From: Chloromonas sp. AAM2
Lineage: Eukaryota; Chlorophyta; Chlorophyceae; Chlamydomonadales; Chlamydomonadaceae
Length of the DNA: 64,000 nt
Reading direction: 5' to 3'
Assembly: GCA_004335635.1 (NCBI GenBank)
Contig: QAXH01002209.1
Location: 1-64,000 of the forward strand
Each line of letters starts with the position of its first letter. Positions within the stretch are counted from its first letter, which is position 1. The notes below the pieces were generated by a model. It saw nothing but the letters and a program-made list of their open reading frames with translations. It was not told the DNA's origin and did no database searches. The position numbers were made by a program, and so were the translations under genes. This document shows, piece after piece, positions 22,573 through 42,115 of this stretch.

Positions 22573-23239
22573 GATTGTCCTGAACGCTCTCCCGCCACCA
22601 CAGAAAAATCTGCAAGTGACACACGATGAACATCAGCCAAACTCCAGCTGGGGACTTTCCATGAAGAGGTTTTGCCAAGCGCCGATGCTTCACGGCGATA
22701 ACCATCTGGACACGTACAAACCCTCTCTGAACAGTTGTCAATGATGATCTTAGACTCAAACTGTTTCCAGGCGCATTGGGCCGAAAATGTACCCAAGAGC
22801 ACCGCTTACTTCCCCTGTTTGTTTGTGGTGTTTCAATCTTCACAACTTCATCCAGCAACTGGCAGCACCCCACTCGCCTGAGGAGAAGTCGCCTGAGGTA
22901 GGGACGCTCTTCGCAGCGGCGCGTGCAGATGACTTTCCCCTACTAGAATGACACTTTATGGCCCTGTGAAGGCTATGTTCGTGCCCTGAGCTCAATGATG
23001 GCGTTCTGGAAAGCTCAGCCTCTCGCTGAGTTGAGGAGATGCAAGCTGGCTGCAATGGCCAAGTAGAGAAACGCTGCGGGCAGTGCAGTGTGCTGTGTGC
23101 GGTGGACGTAGTGTGCCCAGCGCCTGCCATCGCTTTTTTCGGCCACAACGGCTCAGTCACATGTGTCATGTCAGTTGGCAGGTGTGTGCTCCTGTTTTGT
23201 GCTTGTTTTGTGTTTGCAGCTATGAGTTTTGCTTGAAGC
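22573..23239. other. Divergent spacer between desaturase and FAD monooxygenase
   Basis: About 670 bp between divergent start codons. It holds the 5' regions of both genes. Long frames here (for example 22840-23241 minus) show no family similarity and are left out. A non-coding first exon for either gene is possible. Confidence 0.35.
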
Positions 23240-31161
<7,922 letters not shown>

Positions 31162-32023
31162 GAAATCGGCAGATCTGCTGCTCCTCAGCCTTCCGCAGCG
31201 TGAGTCGATGGTCCACTGCCAAAGTCAGTGGGAGGTTACATTTTTTGAGTTGGCGGTTTGACCTGCGGCGGTTTGACAGCAGTAGGCAGTCTCCGCCATT
31301 CTGCACGCCTTTGCATACAATTACATGCGTGATAGTGCCCAGGACATCAAGAGGCTGAGGGACTCAAACGAGGCACACGTATTCTTCCAAGAACTAAGTC
31401 CTCTGCAAGGGCGGCCTCAAGCATCAACGCATAGGAGAACATATCACGAAGTCTGCACATTCTCCCAGGACAGCTTGTCTGACACAGTGGCTCTAAGCCC
31501 AAACGCGCGAGCTCGCAGTAGAACAGAACGTTCGTGTGGAATTGGACAGGTTGGAAGTTCTGTGAACGGCGGGGCTACGGCGACTCAGCGGGAGGAGCGC
31601 TGGGTATGGAGGGATTCAGAGTCATTTCAGTACCTGTCACCGTGTGAGGGTGAGGGTGGCCAATTTGATCCTTGCACGTGAATTCACATGTTCCACCCAG
31701 GAGCCTGCTTCAAGTCAATCCGTGCAGCAATGTTGTGTCAGCCGGACTTCCCGCACGGGAAAGGCACATCCTTGGACATGGCTGACCGCCCTCCATCTTC
31801 CCACCATCTTCCCACCAGACACACTGCACATGCACACAGCCTGCTAGCTGCAACTGCCTGCTGGACACGCTCTGAGTACCTTTGGAAGGAACCAGCTCAC
31901 GTGCAACTCCTTCCTGCTCATGTGCCACTCCCTCTGCATGGTTTTCCTATTCCATCCCTTTGCACACCCATGCAACGACACGCACGCTGTCGATTAGCCT
32001 CATGCCGTGCCTTGCGCAGGGAG
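31162..32023. other. Spacer upstream of the molybdate transporter gene
   Basis: About 860 bp between two genes on the same strand. A 118-codon frame at 31325-31681 and the upstream extension of the transporter frame (from 31688) show no recognised domain. A good splice acceptor (CTTGCGCAG) ends at 32019, just before the transporter ATG, so a non-coding 5' exon probably lies in this stretch. Confidence 0.4.
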
Positions 32024-35000
32024 ATGAAGAGCCTGTATGATCAGCAGCTTCTAGAGTTCCTGGGCCTCAGCCCCCGCATGAGCCCCCACGCCTTTCTATC
32101 CTGCTTCTTACTCGGCCTTGCCGGCCTGACTGCCTGGTTCCAACATGGACCTACGGAGGAGCCCTTGGGAAAATCAACACCTGCATTCCGAGCATTTAGG
32201 GATAACTATGTGCTCATCTTCTCAACTGCAATGGGTGGGTAATGGGTGGGTCCTGGGTAGGCAGGAATGATGGTCAAATGCATGTTGCTTCGCATGCACC
32301 ACTGCATTTCAAACTGCACAATTACTTTCAATCCCTGCACGGTCCACGTTCGCGCTTAGGTAGCAGCAGGTCATGGAGATCGTTGTGCGATCTTTGTTTG
32401 CCATCTTCAACACGCAAAGTACAGGCCACAGCACAGGCCAGCTTGGCTAGCACTGCTGCCCTTGCACTCTGCCAACGACCCACGGCCCTTGTAACTGCTT
32501 GTGCCGTGCAGCCGGTGACTGGCTCCAAGGCCCCTACATCTACTATTTATACGAGCACTATGGCTTTGCCGTCGGGCCCATCGGACAGCTCTTCATTGCA
32601 GGCTTTGCATCGTCAATGCTCTTTGGGACACTGGCGGGCGTGCTTGCAGATAAATAGTGAGTGCTGGTCTGAAAGGGCAGGAGTGGGATGCAAGGGACAG
32701 TTGGCAGGAACGGGATGCAAGTAATGGGTTTGCAGCAATGCAAATTAAATGATGTCCAAGAGGGACATATACAGGGGTACAGTTCATAGTGGGCAATTTG
32801 ACCTACAAGCTGCAGTGGTGTCAAGTAAACGGTATCCGGCAGGGAAAGGATAGTGATAAATATGCAAGGACAGGTTAGCCTGGCCTGCAATGCAGCTCTG
32901 CAGGGGTGACAGGTGTGAGTGCGTAGGTGGCATGTCTGAGCACGTGGGGCCATTGGCAACTACTCTCCCACAGATGGTTTCAGAGCAGCGATGCACTCAA
33001 AGGTGTGGACGACAGGCATAACCGCTGCACTGGGCCAACCACATGCTTGACCAGTCAACAACATGCTTCTTACTCTGCAATCGCTTGTTGCTCTTGCAGC
33101 GGTCGGCGGCGTGCGTGCATAGCTTACTGCATATCCTACACCATCAGCTGCATCACGAAGCACAGCGGATCCTTCCAGGTTAGTCATAGGGGTCATGGCT
33201 GCAAGCAACACAAACGACAAGGACGCGCATGGAGTTATCATATTATCACGTGTTGCCCACTGGGTACCACCACAGACCGCTTCTAAGTCTTCTTACACAG
33301 CAACCAGAAAGCTGATCTCACAGCTCTGCCTTTCCTATCCAGGTGTTATTACTGGGCCGAGTGTTGGGCGGCATTTCCACGTCCCTGCTGTTCTCTAGCT
33401 TTGAGGCGTGGGTAGCCTCGGAGCACGCTCGGCGGGGATTTGATGAGGAGCTGCTAGCAGGCGTGTTCAGTCGCGCCTCCACTGTGGGGGCGGGCCTCAT
33501 GGCCATCATGGCAGGGCTGGTGGGGGACGTGCTGGTGGAGCGGTTTGCACTGGGACCGGTGAGTGCATGTAGTTGTGGTTGCTGTTGTTGTTGCGTTTTT
33601 ACGCCCCTGCCAATGTGTCGCAATGCGCGAAAGGATGTCTCCCAAGGATAGAGCCATGTGGAGAGAGCAGCATTGCAGAACGGTTGAAGGAATGTTCGGA
33701 AGTGTATGGAACGCAGATAGCAATTCCGATTGTCATGGACCTGAGTCAAAGCATGGGTGGGACACGGGGCGGGGGCATGCGTAGTCAGCATCAATTGGAC
33801 TGTGGGGGAAGAGCAGCATCCATAGCAAGGAATGGCAAGAATGCGCAGACGCACACATGGAGCGTGTGCAGCAACTTTGATTCTAATGGAAGACATTGAG
33901 CATGGGTGGATGCAGAAGCATGCATGGAGCGTGTGTTGACACCGGTGGAGGTCATGAGGAGGACAGTGTCTCAGTGTGTGGGCAGCGGTATGCGTCGGTG
34001 CCGCAGTTGGGAATTTGGATCATAAGGGAGCGGCCGCGGATGTAACAGGCTCACATGTGTTGTCCAATCGCCATACTGAGCACCTGTCATCCATGGTTGT
34101 GTGTGCAGGTGGCTCCGTTTGACGCCGCCGCTGTGGTGCTGGTCATCACTGGCTGCATTGTGTTCGCCACCTGGACTGAGAACTACGGCGGCCAGACGCA
34201 CGAGGGCGTGGGCAAGCGGCTCAGAGCTGCAGTCATCACCATCTACTCGGGTGAGAGACAGCGCCAGCACTGAGCCAGCAAAGAGGGGGACGGGAAGGCA
34301 GGCAGAGACAGCATCAGCATCAGGATAGCAGAGCAGGGGCAGGGGGCGAAAGGCCGTGTGAAGAGCCTTGCTGGAAGAGCACAGGCGGCACGTGCGGAAT
34401 GGAACCCAGCAAGCTGCATGCCATGCTTCATACACATCAGCATGGAGTATCTGTACCTGCCAGGCGTGCCTCCATGGCTTGCATACGTGCATGCATGCAT
34501 GCCTCAGCATTGACACGGAGTAGGCGTGCTGTTACTCTCCGCTTATCCTGGCATGCACACACAAGCACTTTTTCCCACCTTCCTGCAGATCGGCGCATTG
34601 CCTTGTTAGGCGCCCTTCAAGCCATGTTCGAGGCAACGCTGTACACCTTTGTGTTCCTGTGGACCCCTGCGCTCGGCTCAGGAGGAGAGAAGGTAACATT
34701 GGGGTGCATGGGCTGAGTGACGCTGCTTTGAACACGTGCACATCATGCACACGGTGCAGTTTGATTTGACACGCAAAACAGTCATGCAACAGATGTGGCT
34801 CAAGAGGGGTTCACTGTTGAGAGGCGAGTGGAGGGTGGCAGGAAGATGACATGGGGTGCGCAGAGCACATTTAATCTTCACACATGTTGCACCATGAGAC
34901 ACAGCATGTGCAGTGTGCAGGATGCAGGTTGGGTTAGCACTGGGGAAAACAATCGTGCTCAGAAATGTTCATAGCGCAACAGACAGGTGTACACAAAGCA

Positions 35001-37095
35001 TGCAAAAGGAAAACATTCTCTAGTGAATCCAGCACAAGCAATCATGCGACTTTTTGCATCCATTACACACTTGTACAGAACAGTGAATTTCGCAGGCAGT
35101 CACAGCACTAACACTTCTGTTGGCCGAGTGCAGACGTGTGCCCAGCTATGCTGCTTTATGCACATTGTTGATGTTCCTTCCCTGGTACCAGTTACCAAGC
35201 AGAATTTACGTTGCCAGTGCTTCTGATGCCATGCCAGCCACCGCCGCTTCAACTCCTGCAGCTACCAGCCGTCTTTGTACAATCAGCCTAGGTGCTTCAT
35301 CGTGAGCACATACAATACCCGCTGTTTGCTGATGATGATGCTGATGAGGATGACCATGATGGTGTGACTCGCTATCCCACTGATTTGCTGATGATGATGC
35401 TCCTGCTTGCTGATGATGTTCATGATGGTGAGACTTTTACTTTTCGTGCCCTTGGCCGCAGGTTCCCCACGGCATGGTGTTCTCCTGCTTCATGGCCGCC
35501 TGCATGGCGGGCAGCGCATTCGCTGGGCGCCTGCTGTCGCGCTATCGGCCACAACACTTTATGATCTGGGTGTACGGGGCCTCACTGCTGGCCATGGGGG
35601 TGCCTTTTCTGGTCAACTGCCCCTCACTGGGCGCATGGCTCAGGCTACAGGACCCAAGTAAGAGAGAAAGCCGAAGCCCAGGGCAGCACTTGAAGTGTGA
35701 AATATGCGTCACAGACTAATGCATTCTGACAGAGGCTGAGCAAAAAGGGCTCAGCTTAGTCACAGAGTCATGCGCTTTTATCTTTTTTAATACAAAGTGG
35801 TCAGAGAAGTAATGGCATGCAGGGTAGCAGCTGGCCAGCGAAACCCCCCCCCCTGCTCCCTGTCATACAGCTGCACACCTCTCATCTCATGACAGCAGCC
35901 AGTGCCGTAGCCAGCCAGCCAGCCATCACAGTCATTCCGCAGCCGGGCCAGAAGGGGCCAGCAGAAAAGGCACTGGGCCAGGAAGAGACCATTGTCGTGT
36001 ACTCCTGTCATACTGCTGCATGCATCAAGCCCGCACTGCACCGCGTCTTTACTGCGTGCTAATGCTGTGAGTCACAAAGTCATTGGCAGGTTAAGACTTG
36101 GTTGTATACAGCTCTATACTGCTGCATGCACCGAGCCCTTGAGCGTTCATGGTGTTTGCAGGTGCGGCCGGGCAGGCGTTTATTGCCTTTGGTGGACGTG
36201 ACCTCGGGCTGGGCAGCTACCTGCAGATTGCCGCCTTCTGCGTGTTTGAGTTCTGCCTGGGCATCTTCTGGCCGGCCATGATGACTCTAAGGGCCCAGGT
36301 GGTGCCGGAGGACATGCGCTCAACCATCATCAACTGCTTCAGGCTGCCACTCAACCTGTTCGTGTGCGTCGCGTTGTGCAAGGTAAGCAAAGGATGGCAT
36401 GGGAGCACAACGACCATTGATGAACTCGTGAACAGCAGGGAACGGCAGGTCTATCATTACATCCGCGGACTCTCACACAAATGGCAGCTGAGCCTACGGT
36501 GCTGCAGTGGAAACGATTCTTTCCTAAACTTTCCTGTCCAGGTGGTCATGCATCCATCATTTGTGTGCAAGATATCGTGCTTTGCTTTGATCCTGCTTTT
36601 AGTTAAAGTGAGAGGACGCGTGATTGGTAAGATCCATCAAGAACAGGGGTATGACCTAGAATGTCATGGCGGTATACCTGATGCCAAGTGCACGGTGCAT
36701 TAGCGCATGAGATACCACAGGGCTGGCCGGCACTGCAGTCCCCTTCGTGTGTTGGACTGACAATCCCACGCAATCGGCCACCATCAGATAGGTATGCTGC
36801 ATTTAGTGAGCATACCCGCGGATAGAGCCTGCATGTATGTAGGACCGGTGCCTATTGATGTCATGTGTTGTTCTCTCTTCAGGTCGAGGACTACTCCCTG
36901 GCCACCATGTTCGCCCTGTGCATGAGTCTACTGGGCGGGTGTGTGGCCTGCCAATGGCTGCTGAACAAGGAACTGATGCACACCACACGCCACTCAACCT
37001 CCAAACAGCACATCGTCTACATCCAGTCATCGCATGTCCAGTCGGGCGATCAGTCAACCACAGGTGCCCAAGTATTCAATCCCAGGCAATGTTGA
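32024..37095 (+). CDS. MOT2: MOT2/MFSD5-type molybdate-anion transporter (MFS)
   Basis: Nine exons: 32024-32234, 32512-32656, 33100-33178, 33343-33558, 34109-34250, 34589-34692, 35462-35657, 36162-36382, 36883-37095; 508 residues with consistent phases. The protein matches the MFSD5 family, whose Chlamydomonas member MoT2 imports molybdate. Diagnostic segments are RDNYVLIFSTAMAGDWLQG, YGFAVGPIGQLFIAGFASSM, LLGRVLGGISTSLLFSSFEA (with WVASEH after it), GALQAMFEATLYTFVFLWTP, YLQIAAFCVFEFCLGIFWPA (then MMTLRAQVVPED) and STIINCFRLPLNLFVC. About 11-12 hydrophobic spans are visible. It should act at the plasma membrane or an endomembrane. The ATG at 32024 lies four bases inside its exon. Intron 6 carries GATGATGATG-type simple repeats (35320-35430). 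Family call secure; molybdate specificity follows from the family. Confidence 0.9.
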
Positions 37096-37388
37096 GTCAG
37101 GCAGAGGCGTTTGCTAAATGGGCTGAGCAACACGGCATGATGGGCGTGCGTCTTACACCAGTGGCACGTGCTCTATCAAGTGGTTGTGAGCATGCCGCAT
37201 AGATAATCCCAGCCATGTTCTCAGACATGTGCGTAAACATCTGTCCATGCAGTGACTGGGCGTACGTCCAGACATGTTCCCATGCGTGTTGCAAGGACAT
37301 AGAGACTCATGTCCATGCGCACGGGGATGTGGCATTTGAAGCTTTCAATGGTCCTCACGCGTCAGGGCGGGCAGGCTTGCATGTCACA

Positions 37389-37519
37389 AGAGGTGAGGGA
37401 TTCCAACCCGTCCAACCTACATGTGAACGGGGCTGCGACACACCTGGATAGTAATGGTGGTGGTCACCCCTCGAGGTGCTATCCTGTCCGCATACTTCGT
37501 TAGACCCCAAATGGGGCCT
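37389..37519 (-). repeat. Copy of a 130-bp interspersed repeat
   Basis: The reverse complement matches 41599-41733 and 52801-52925. Shared landmarks are TTTGGGGTCTAACGA, GGTCAGGATAGCACC, CCACCACCATTAC and GTAGGTTGGACGGGTTGGAA. It is non-coding. Confidence 0.85.
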
Positions 37520-39550
37520 GAAACTGTGCATGCACTTGCATGTCAGCATGCCTTGATTGCTGCATGGACAGTGCATGGACAACTTAGCAGAACATGGCAC
37601 TCAGGGTCATGGCCGCCTTGGCATCACATGATGTGGCTGGCATTCGTTCGCTCATTATTTCGCTGGCTTCATTCCCTGATTGGAATAACCCTGAGGTGGC
37701 TGCAGGCTGCATAAGGCAAGAGCTGAAGTGTGGTGCCAGAAAAATGCAGGGGAGGTGTCCTCGTCCAAGCTTCCTCAGGTTTCCTCTCGTTGACAGAACA
37801 GGCACTCCAGCTGAACCTCCACTAGTACCGCGTGAAATGATAATACCTGCAGCTTGTTGGGTGCAGGTTGAATGTAGCAACAGGGAATGCACTTGGTTCT
37901 CTAGAGTCTTGAACTTAGGAAACACCGCTGACTGGACCAGGATTGTCCAGTGCTTGCTTTAGCTAAGCAGCATGTTGAACAAATGAAAACACCCTCTTCC
38001 CGCCCGGCGTCTCGCTGGTTGCATGTGCAAGTTGTGATGATGTGCAGGCTCGCACATAGACATCTACAGGAGCAACGCTCAGGGTAGTTCATAATGATCA
38101 AGTTTGGCTTTTGCACCTTGCAGTGTGTTGGCCCGCTCAATGTCAGTATGGTGTTAATCATATCCACCTGCTGCTTTTAGTCACATTTGAAAAGTGTAAG
38201 CGTGCTTGCAATTGTCGAAGCAATCAATCCACCCACACCACGTGCCCAGCAGGGGTCTTCCACCTTTGAATTCCACAATTCTGGCGTGTGGACCCCAGAT
38301 TGGGACGCTCAGGATCTGGCATTTTCGAAACTCCTACTGCTGGCCGAGACACGTACTTTGCTTCTTGCGCACCACATCATAATGCATACATTTGAACGTG
38401 CCTGCCTGCTACAAAAAGCATCTGACAGCAACCATGCCACGTGACACTGGACCACTTCACAATGGCCGCTATAGCTGATGCAAGTTGCCTGGTGCATCAG
38501 CGCAACAGGTACGAACGGGCGGCCTGAAACTGCAGTCCCCTTGGTGTGAGAAGTTGGCATTCCCACGCATGTTGCCGCCATCTGCAACTTCTACACACTA
38601 TTGGCTGAGAAGGTTGCACATCCAGCAGCTCCAGACGAAGCTGCCATGTCTTGGTTTTGGTGGTCACGTGGCAGAACAAGCCAAAAGCTCAGTTATTATG
38701 AGTGGCATTATTTATTCAAGCCTGAGCAATACCTTGGTCCCTTGGAGATGATGCTGCGGGCTGGGAACATCCAACACGCTGTGTGGCACATGCGGAAGCC
38801 ATGGCTGCCGGTCAACACTGGCTAGCTTGGTGCTGTTAATACTTTTGTCAACGAGCAAGGTGGCATCAGCACAGCAAGGTGCTGCATGGAGGATAGCACA
38901 TCAGCCAGCAGCCTCACTAAGTGCCCTGAGGAAGCTGGGTCATAAGCTTGGCACATCACTGCTGCCGGACGTTGTGAAACATTGTAAAGCAGTGGTTGGC
39001 CTACAGTTCACAGTTGCTGCTTGCTGCACGCGTGCATGCAGCAAAATAGCATTGACGGTTATTGCAACCATTACATTGGCCCGTCAGGGCTGATGTGGAT
39101 GATCACACAAGGTGATGATGGTGTGACCCAAACGGCCAGGGTGGCAAGATTCTAGCATTTGTGGTGGTTGGCCTACAGGGGGAGCTTGCAAGGCTCTGGG
39201 TAGGTTCTTAATACAGGATGGCAGGGTGTGACTGCTGTGCTGTGGATCTGCTGTTGCTAGGCCACCGTAGCGAGCAGACCATCCCGCACTGGCTCTGAAC
39301 CTGCCCTTGCCACCTATGGCACCCCAGCAGTCGCCAGCTTCCTGGGATCCTGCCCCGCTGTGCCTCCTCCCCGGCCACTGTGCCTGCTCCCCCGCCATGA
39401 CAGCTAGCAGCTCCTGCTTTCTCGACCGCTCACCCACTACCGCCCCTAAAGTTGACGATTGCAGTCAGTGACAGCCGTGACCGTGTGCATACGTGCTAGC
39501 AAGTCTGCTAATCCTGTGGCTAGGATTTCCCTAGCCGGACATTAGCACCC

Positions 39551-40180
39551 TCAGCACCCCCAGTTAGCATTCCAGATCATTCTGATGTACCGAGCATGCA
39601 TGCAGAAGCTGGATAGGGGCACAGACGCTATATGGTATGCACTTGATCGTTCCTGGTTCTGGTTGCAGGAAGGGCATGCTCCGCTGTTGTTTGCTGATAA
39701 GGAAGGCCATCTGGAGGTAAAAAAAGAAGTTGCCAGTTCTGGGACAGTTTGTGTTCTCATGTGTTCTTCACGATGTTGGCTTTGCTGCTGCTTACCTACA
39801 CCCTTGACAACTGTATAAGTGCATGCGTACATCTTGGGTTTCAGCCCCACAAATTCGGCGATGGGCCTGCCGTGGGTATCATCCTTGAACTTGCCCGGCA
39901 CCCGTGCGTTGCTGGGATCATGCATGGGGTGGGTTGGGGCATACCCACTCATGTCGAACATGTCCTTGTCTGATGCCATGTCCACATACACATCGTTGGT
40001 GCGCACATGGTAGCAGAGGCTGTCGGTATCCGTAAACAACAGCCTGCACCGCTCGTGCCCATACTTGTCCATCATGTGACCGTAGTGAAAATCGTACAGC
40101 TGTCCTTTTGTTGGTGTGTCTGCTGTGTATTCTGTTGTGTGTTTTGTGTGTATTTCGTTGAAATGTGTGTTGCTTGGCAT
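39551..40180 (-). pseudogene. Relic of a Polinton/virus-type family B DNA polymerase
   Basis: The minus-strand frame contains a stretch (about 40108 to 39826) with the palm-domain pattern of protein-primed family B polymerases found in Polinton/Maverick elements and related viruses: LYDFHYGHMMDKYG, then CRLLFTDTDSL (motif C, the two catalytic Asp of DTD), a VPGKFKDD-type segment and FVGLKPKMYA. Only about 95 residues are preserved, the exonuclease and other palm motifs are absent, and no neighbouring integrase, ATPase or capsid gene was seen. It is therefore a dead fragment. On the right it adjoins a 50-bp sequence (40262-40311) that recurs at 52455-52505. A copy of the GTTTGCCAGTTCTGGGACA repeat (39715-39753) lies inside the frame, left of the conserved stretch. 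Confidence 0.75.
39715..39753 (+). repeat. Copy of the GTTTGCCAGTTCTGGGACA dispersed repeat
   Basis: AAAAAAAGAAGTTGCCAGTTCTGGGACAGTTTGTG; one T is missing compared with the consensus. It interrupts the 3' part of the polymerase-relic frame. Confidence 0.8.
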
Positions 40181-40261
40181 GTTTTACCTGTTGACTTACT
40201 GACCTGTGTGAAAGTTTGCGAATTTGGTGAGTTTGGAAGTGCCTTCACAGTCGTGGCCGTA

Positions 40262-40311
40262 CAGTAGTTCCTATCTAGTCCTGGTTTGCTGTCCCAGAAG
40301 TGGCAGTGCAC
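40262..40311 (+). repeat. 50-bp sequence shared with 52455-52505
   Basis: Both copies read GTAGTTCYTATCT...CTGGTTTGCTGTCCCAGAAGTGGCAGTGCA. On the minus strand both could encode CHFWDSKPG. This copy lies 5' of the polymerase relic. Confidence 0.8.
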
Positions 40312-40364
40312 CGTCTACCACAACACGCGATGTTCACAACGATGTTCACCCCGTGTGCGATTGA

Positions 40365-40402
40365 CACAAACACACACACACACTCGCACACATACACGCA
40401 CC
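40365..40402. repeat. CA-rich microsatellite
   Basis: (CA)n with TCGCACACAT interruptions, directly followed by the 40402-40450 segment shared with 43140-43190. Confidence 0.7.
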
Positions 40403-40450
40403 ATGGCTCTCAGCGACATTGACAGGCCAGTCAGCCTTGGAAATACTCAC
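40402..40450 (+). repeat. Segment shared with the rhodanese 5' region (43140-43190)
   Basis: ATGGCTCTCAGYGA, then GACAGGCCAGTCAGCCTTGG, then AAAWACTCAC occurs here on the plus strand and at 43190-43140 on the minus strand. Both copies keep an open frame beginning MALS and containing DRPVSLG. Confidence 0.75.
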
Positions 40451-40536
40451 CAGCGATGGTCTGAACTTGGCAATGGCAAAACATACACATGTTTTGCTGA
40501 CACACAAGGAGTCCTGGCGGTACTACAGACCTACTC

Positions 40537-40580
40537 ACACAAAGTGTCCTAGAACTTGCAAATTTCTTTTTTTTCTGCCG
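40537..40580 (-). repeat. Copy of the GTTTGCCAGTTCTGGGACA dispersed repeat (minus)
   Basis: A diverged reverse-strand copy: GTCCTAGAACTTGCAAATTT followed by a T run. Confidence 0.6.
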
Positions 40581-40982
40581 TGCCCTGCTGGCAGCTGGAG
40601 CCTGTACTTTTGGTATTTTTGGTGATGGTCAGGTGCCAAACCATCTCCGCTTACTCTCCTTGCTATGAGTCGACCAAAGCGAACGCAAGACAGCAGTTGT
40701 AAAGTCACTTCTACGTCGGTTCTTGGGCTCATTTGAGAGCCACTTCAAGCGCCACACTATCCTGGGCTGATAAGTGTGGTTGGCAGGCTTGTCCAGTCAG
40801 TCAGGATTTCAATTGATATCATGTAGGGAGGGCCAGTGTACTTGCCATTACCCAGACTTACTCAACAGTGGTTGATTCCTCACAACAGTGGTTGAAACCC
40901 CCTTGGTGTGTTGCCGGCCCGTGCACGCAGGCACCCAGGGCAACTGGCAAGTTGTTCCACCAATGCCGCAATGATTGCACAG

Positions 40983-41118
40983 GTTGACAGTGCAGCCAAC
41001 AAGGTTTACATTGTGGCAGGCAGGCAGCCGCTGCTGGCCGACGTACACGCCATCATCTATGGCCTACTAGCACAGCTTGAGGCCAGGGGAAACGAGGTGG
41101 ACAAACCTGTGAACCCCC
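40983..41118 (+). other. Orphan exon-like segment, GST C-terminal-like
   Basis: The stretch has a CAG acceptor before it and a GTAGGT donor after it, and an open frame reading VYIVAGRQPLLADVHAIIYG followed by LLAQLEARGNEVDKPVNP. The 'xAGxxPxLADV' pattern resembles the C-terminal GST fold, including GST-like domains of aminoacyl-tRNA synthetases and their cofactors. No partner exons were found nearby, so it may be a displaced exon or a gene I could not complete. Confidence 0.3.
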
Positions 41119-41598
41119 GTAGGTCTTCTACTATGCAGGCGCAAGCCGTCACGTCAGTGTACGTGTTTGCTCGCGATCATGTGTGTCTACATTCTGTAGA
41201 GAGCTTGCTGCCATGGCCTTGACAGGCATGGCATGAAACACCTTCCTCGCACATAAGAGGTGAGGAATGGGCTCTGCGCTTGGAAGACAGGGGGGCAGAA
41301 ACCATGTGGATTCTGGACGTGAGCACAATAGCTGGCAGGAAGCTCAAGCACAATAGCTGCCAGCAACGTAAACGCATCAGGTGATGATGTCAGAGGCCGT
41401 GATGTCATCAACGGTGATGTCATCAATTGTTACCCTGACTGCTATATATTGGTTCGCGTCGTGCGTTCGTGGATGCAATCAGACACTAACATGACATATC
41501 GTATCAGACACTAACATGACGTATCCTTCGTTGTGATTGATGTATCCTGCATTTTGTGGATGCCAATCAGCACAACATTGAACGATTTGCACATGTTT

Positions 41599-41733
41599 GC
41601 AGGCCCCATTTGGGGTCTAACGAGGTCTGCGGTCAGGATAGCACCTGGAGGGGTCGGCCACCACCATTACTGTCCTGGTGTGTCGCAATCCCCTTCACAT
41701 GTAGGTTGGACGGGTTGGAATCCCTCCCCCCGT
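41599..41733 (+). repeat. Copy of a 130-bp interspersed repeat
   Basis: Plus-strand copy of the family at 37389-37519 and 52801-52925; the most complete of the three. Confidence 0.85.
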
Positions 41734-42115
41734 GTAAACCCAAGTAGACACATGACCAGTAGACTTTCCCTCTGTGGGGTGTCCGATTGAATCCAAAGCG
41801 CCCCTGCCTTGCACTCTGGGGTCTGTCTCAACCTCCTTGGTAGACAGTCCCATGACCCACATGGGTCACATAAAAATCATAACTGCAGATGCCCTACACT
41901 AGGTACAAAGATTAGCCTACTACAGCGAAGCAGCGTGGACTTGAGGGTTGTGCAAGCAGTAAGCCACTGAAGGATGTTACCTTTCTTTCTGCCTGTTCCT
42001 TTCTGCCTTGGGGCCTGTTTCTGCCCCTCTTCTTTCTTGCTCAGGGTAGGTCAGGGCGGTACACATCCCGCTCTGTGTCCTGTGACGGCTTCCCTGATGT
42101 GACAAGCTGTATACG

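Larger units (their letters stand above)
37096..42115. other. Gene-poor, repeat-rich region
   Basis: About 5 kb with no intact gene recognised. It contains copies of three dispersed repeat families, a DNA polymerase relic and one exon-like segment, each listed separately. Open frames at 37594-37962 and 38601-38825 (plus) and 39084-39437 (minus) show no recognisable domain and lack convincing splice context. Confidence 0.5.

Noticed and set aside
31325..31681. 118-codon plus-strand frame upstream of the molybdate transporter
   Set aside because: No similarity recognised and the frame is not continuous with the transporter. More likely 5' untranslated or intron sequence.
37594..37962. 122-codon plus-strand frame
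   Set aside because: An equally long frame overlaps on the other strand, neither has a domain, and the region is repeat-rich.
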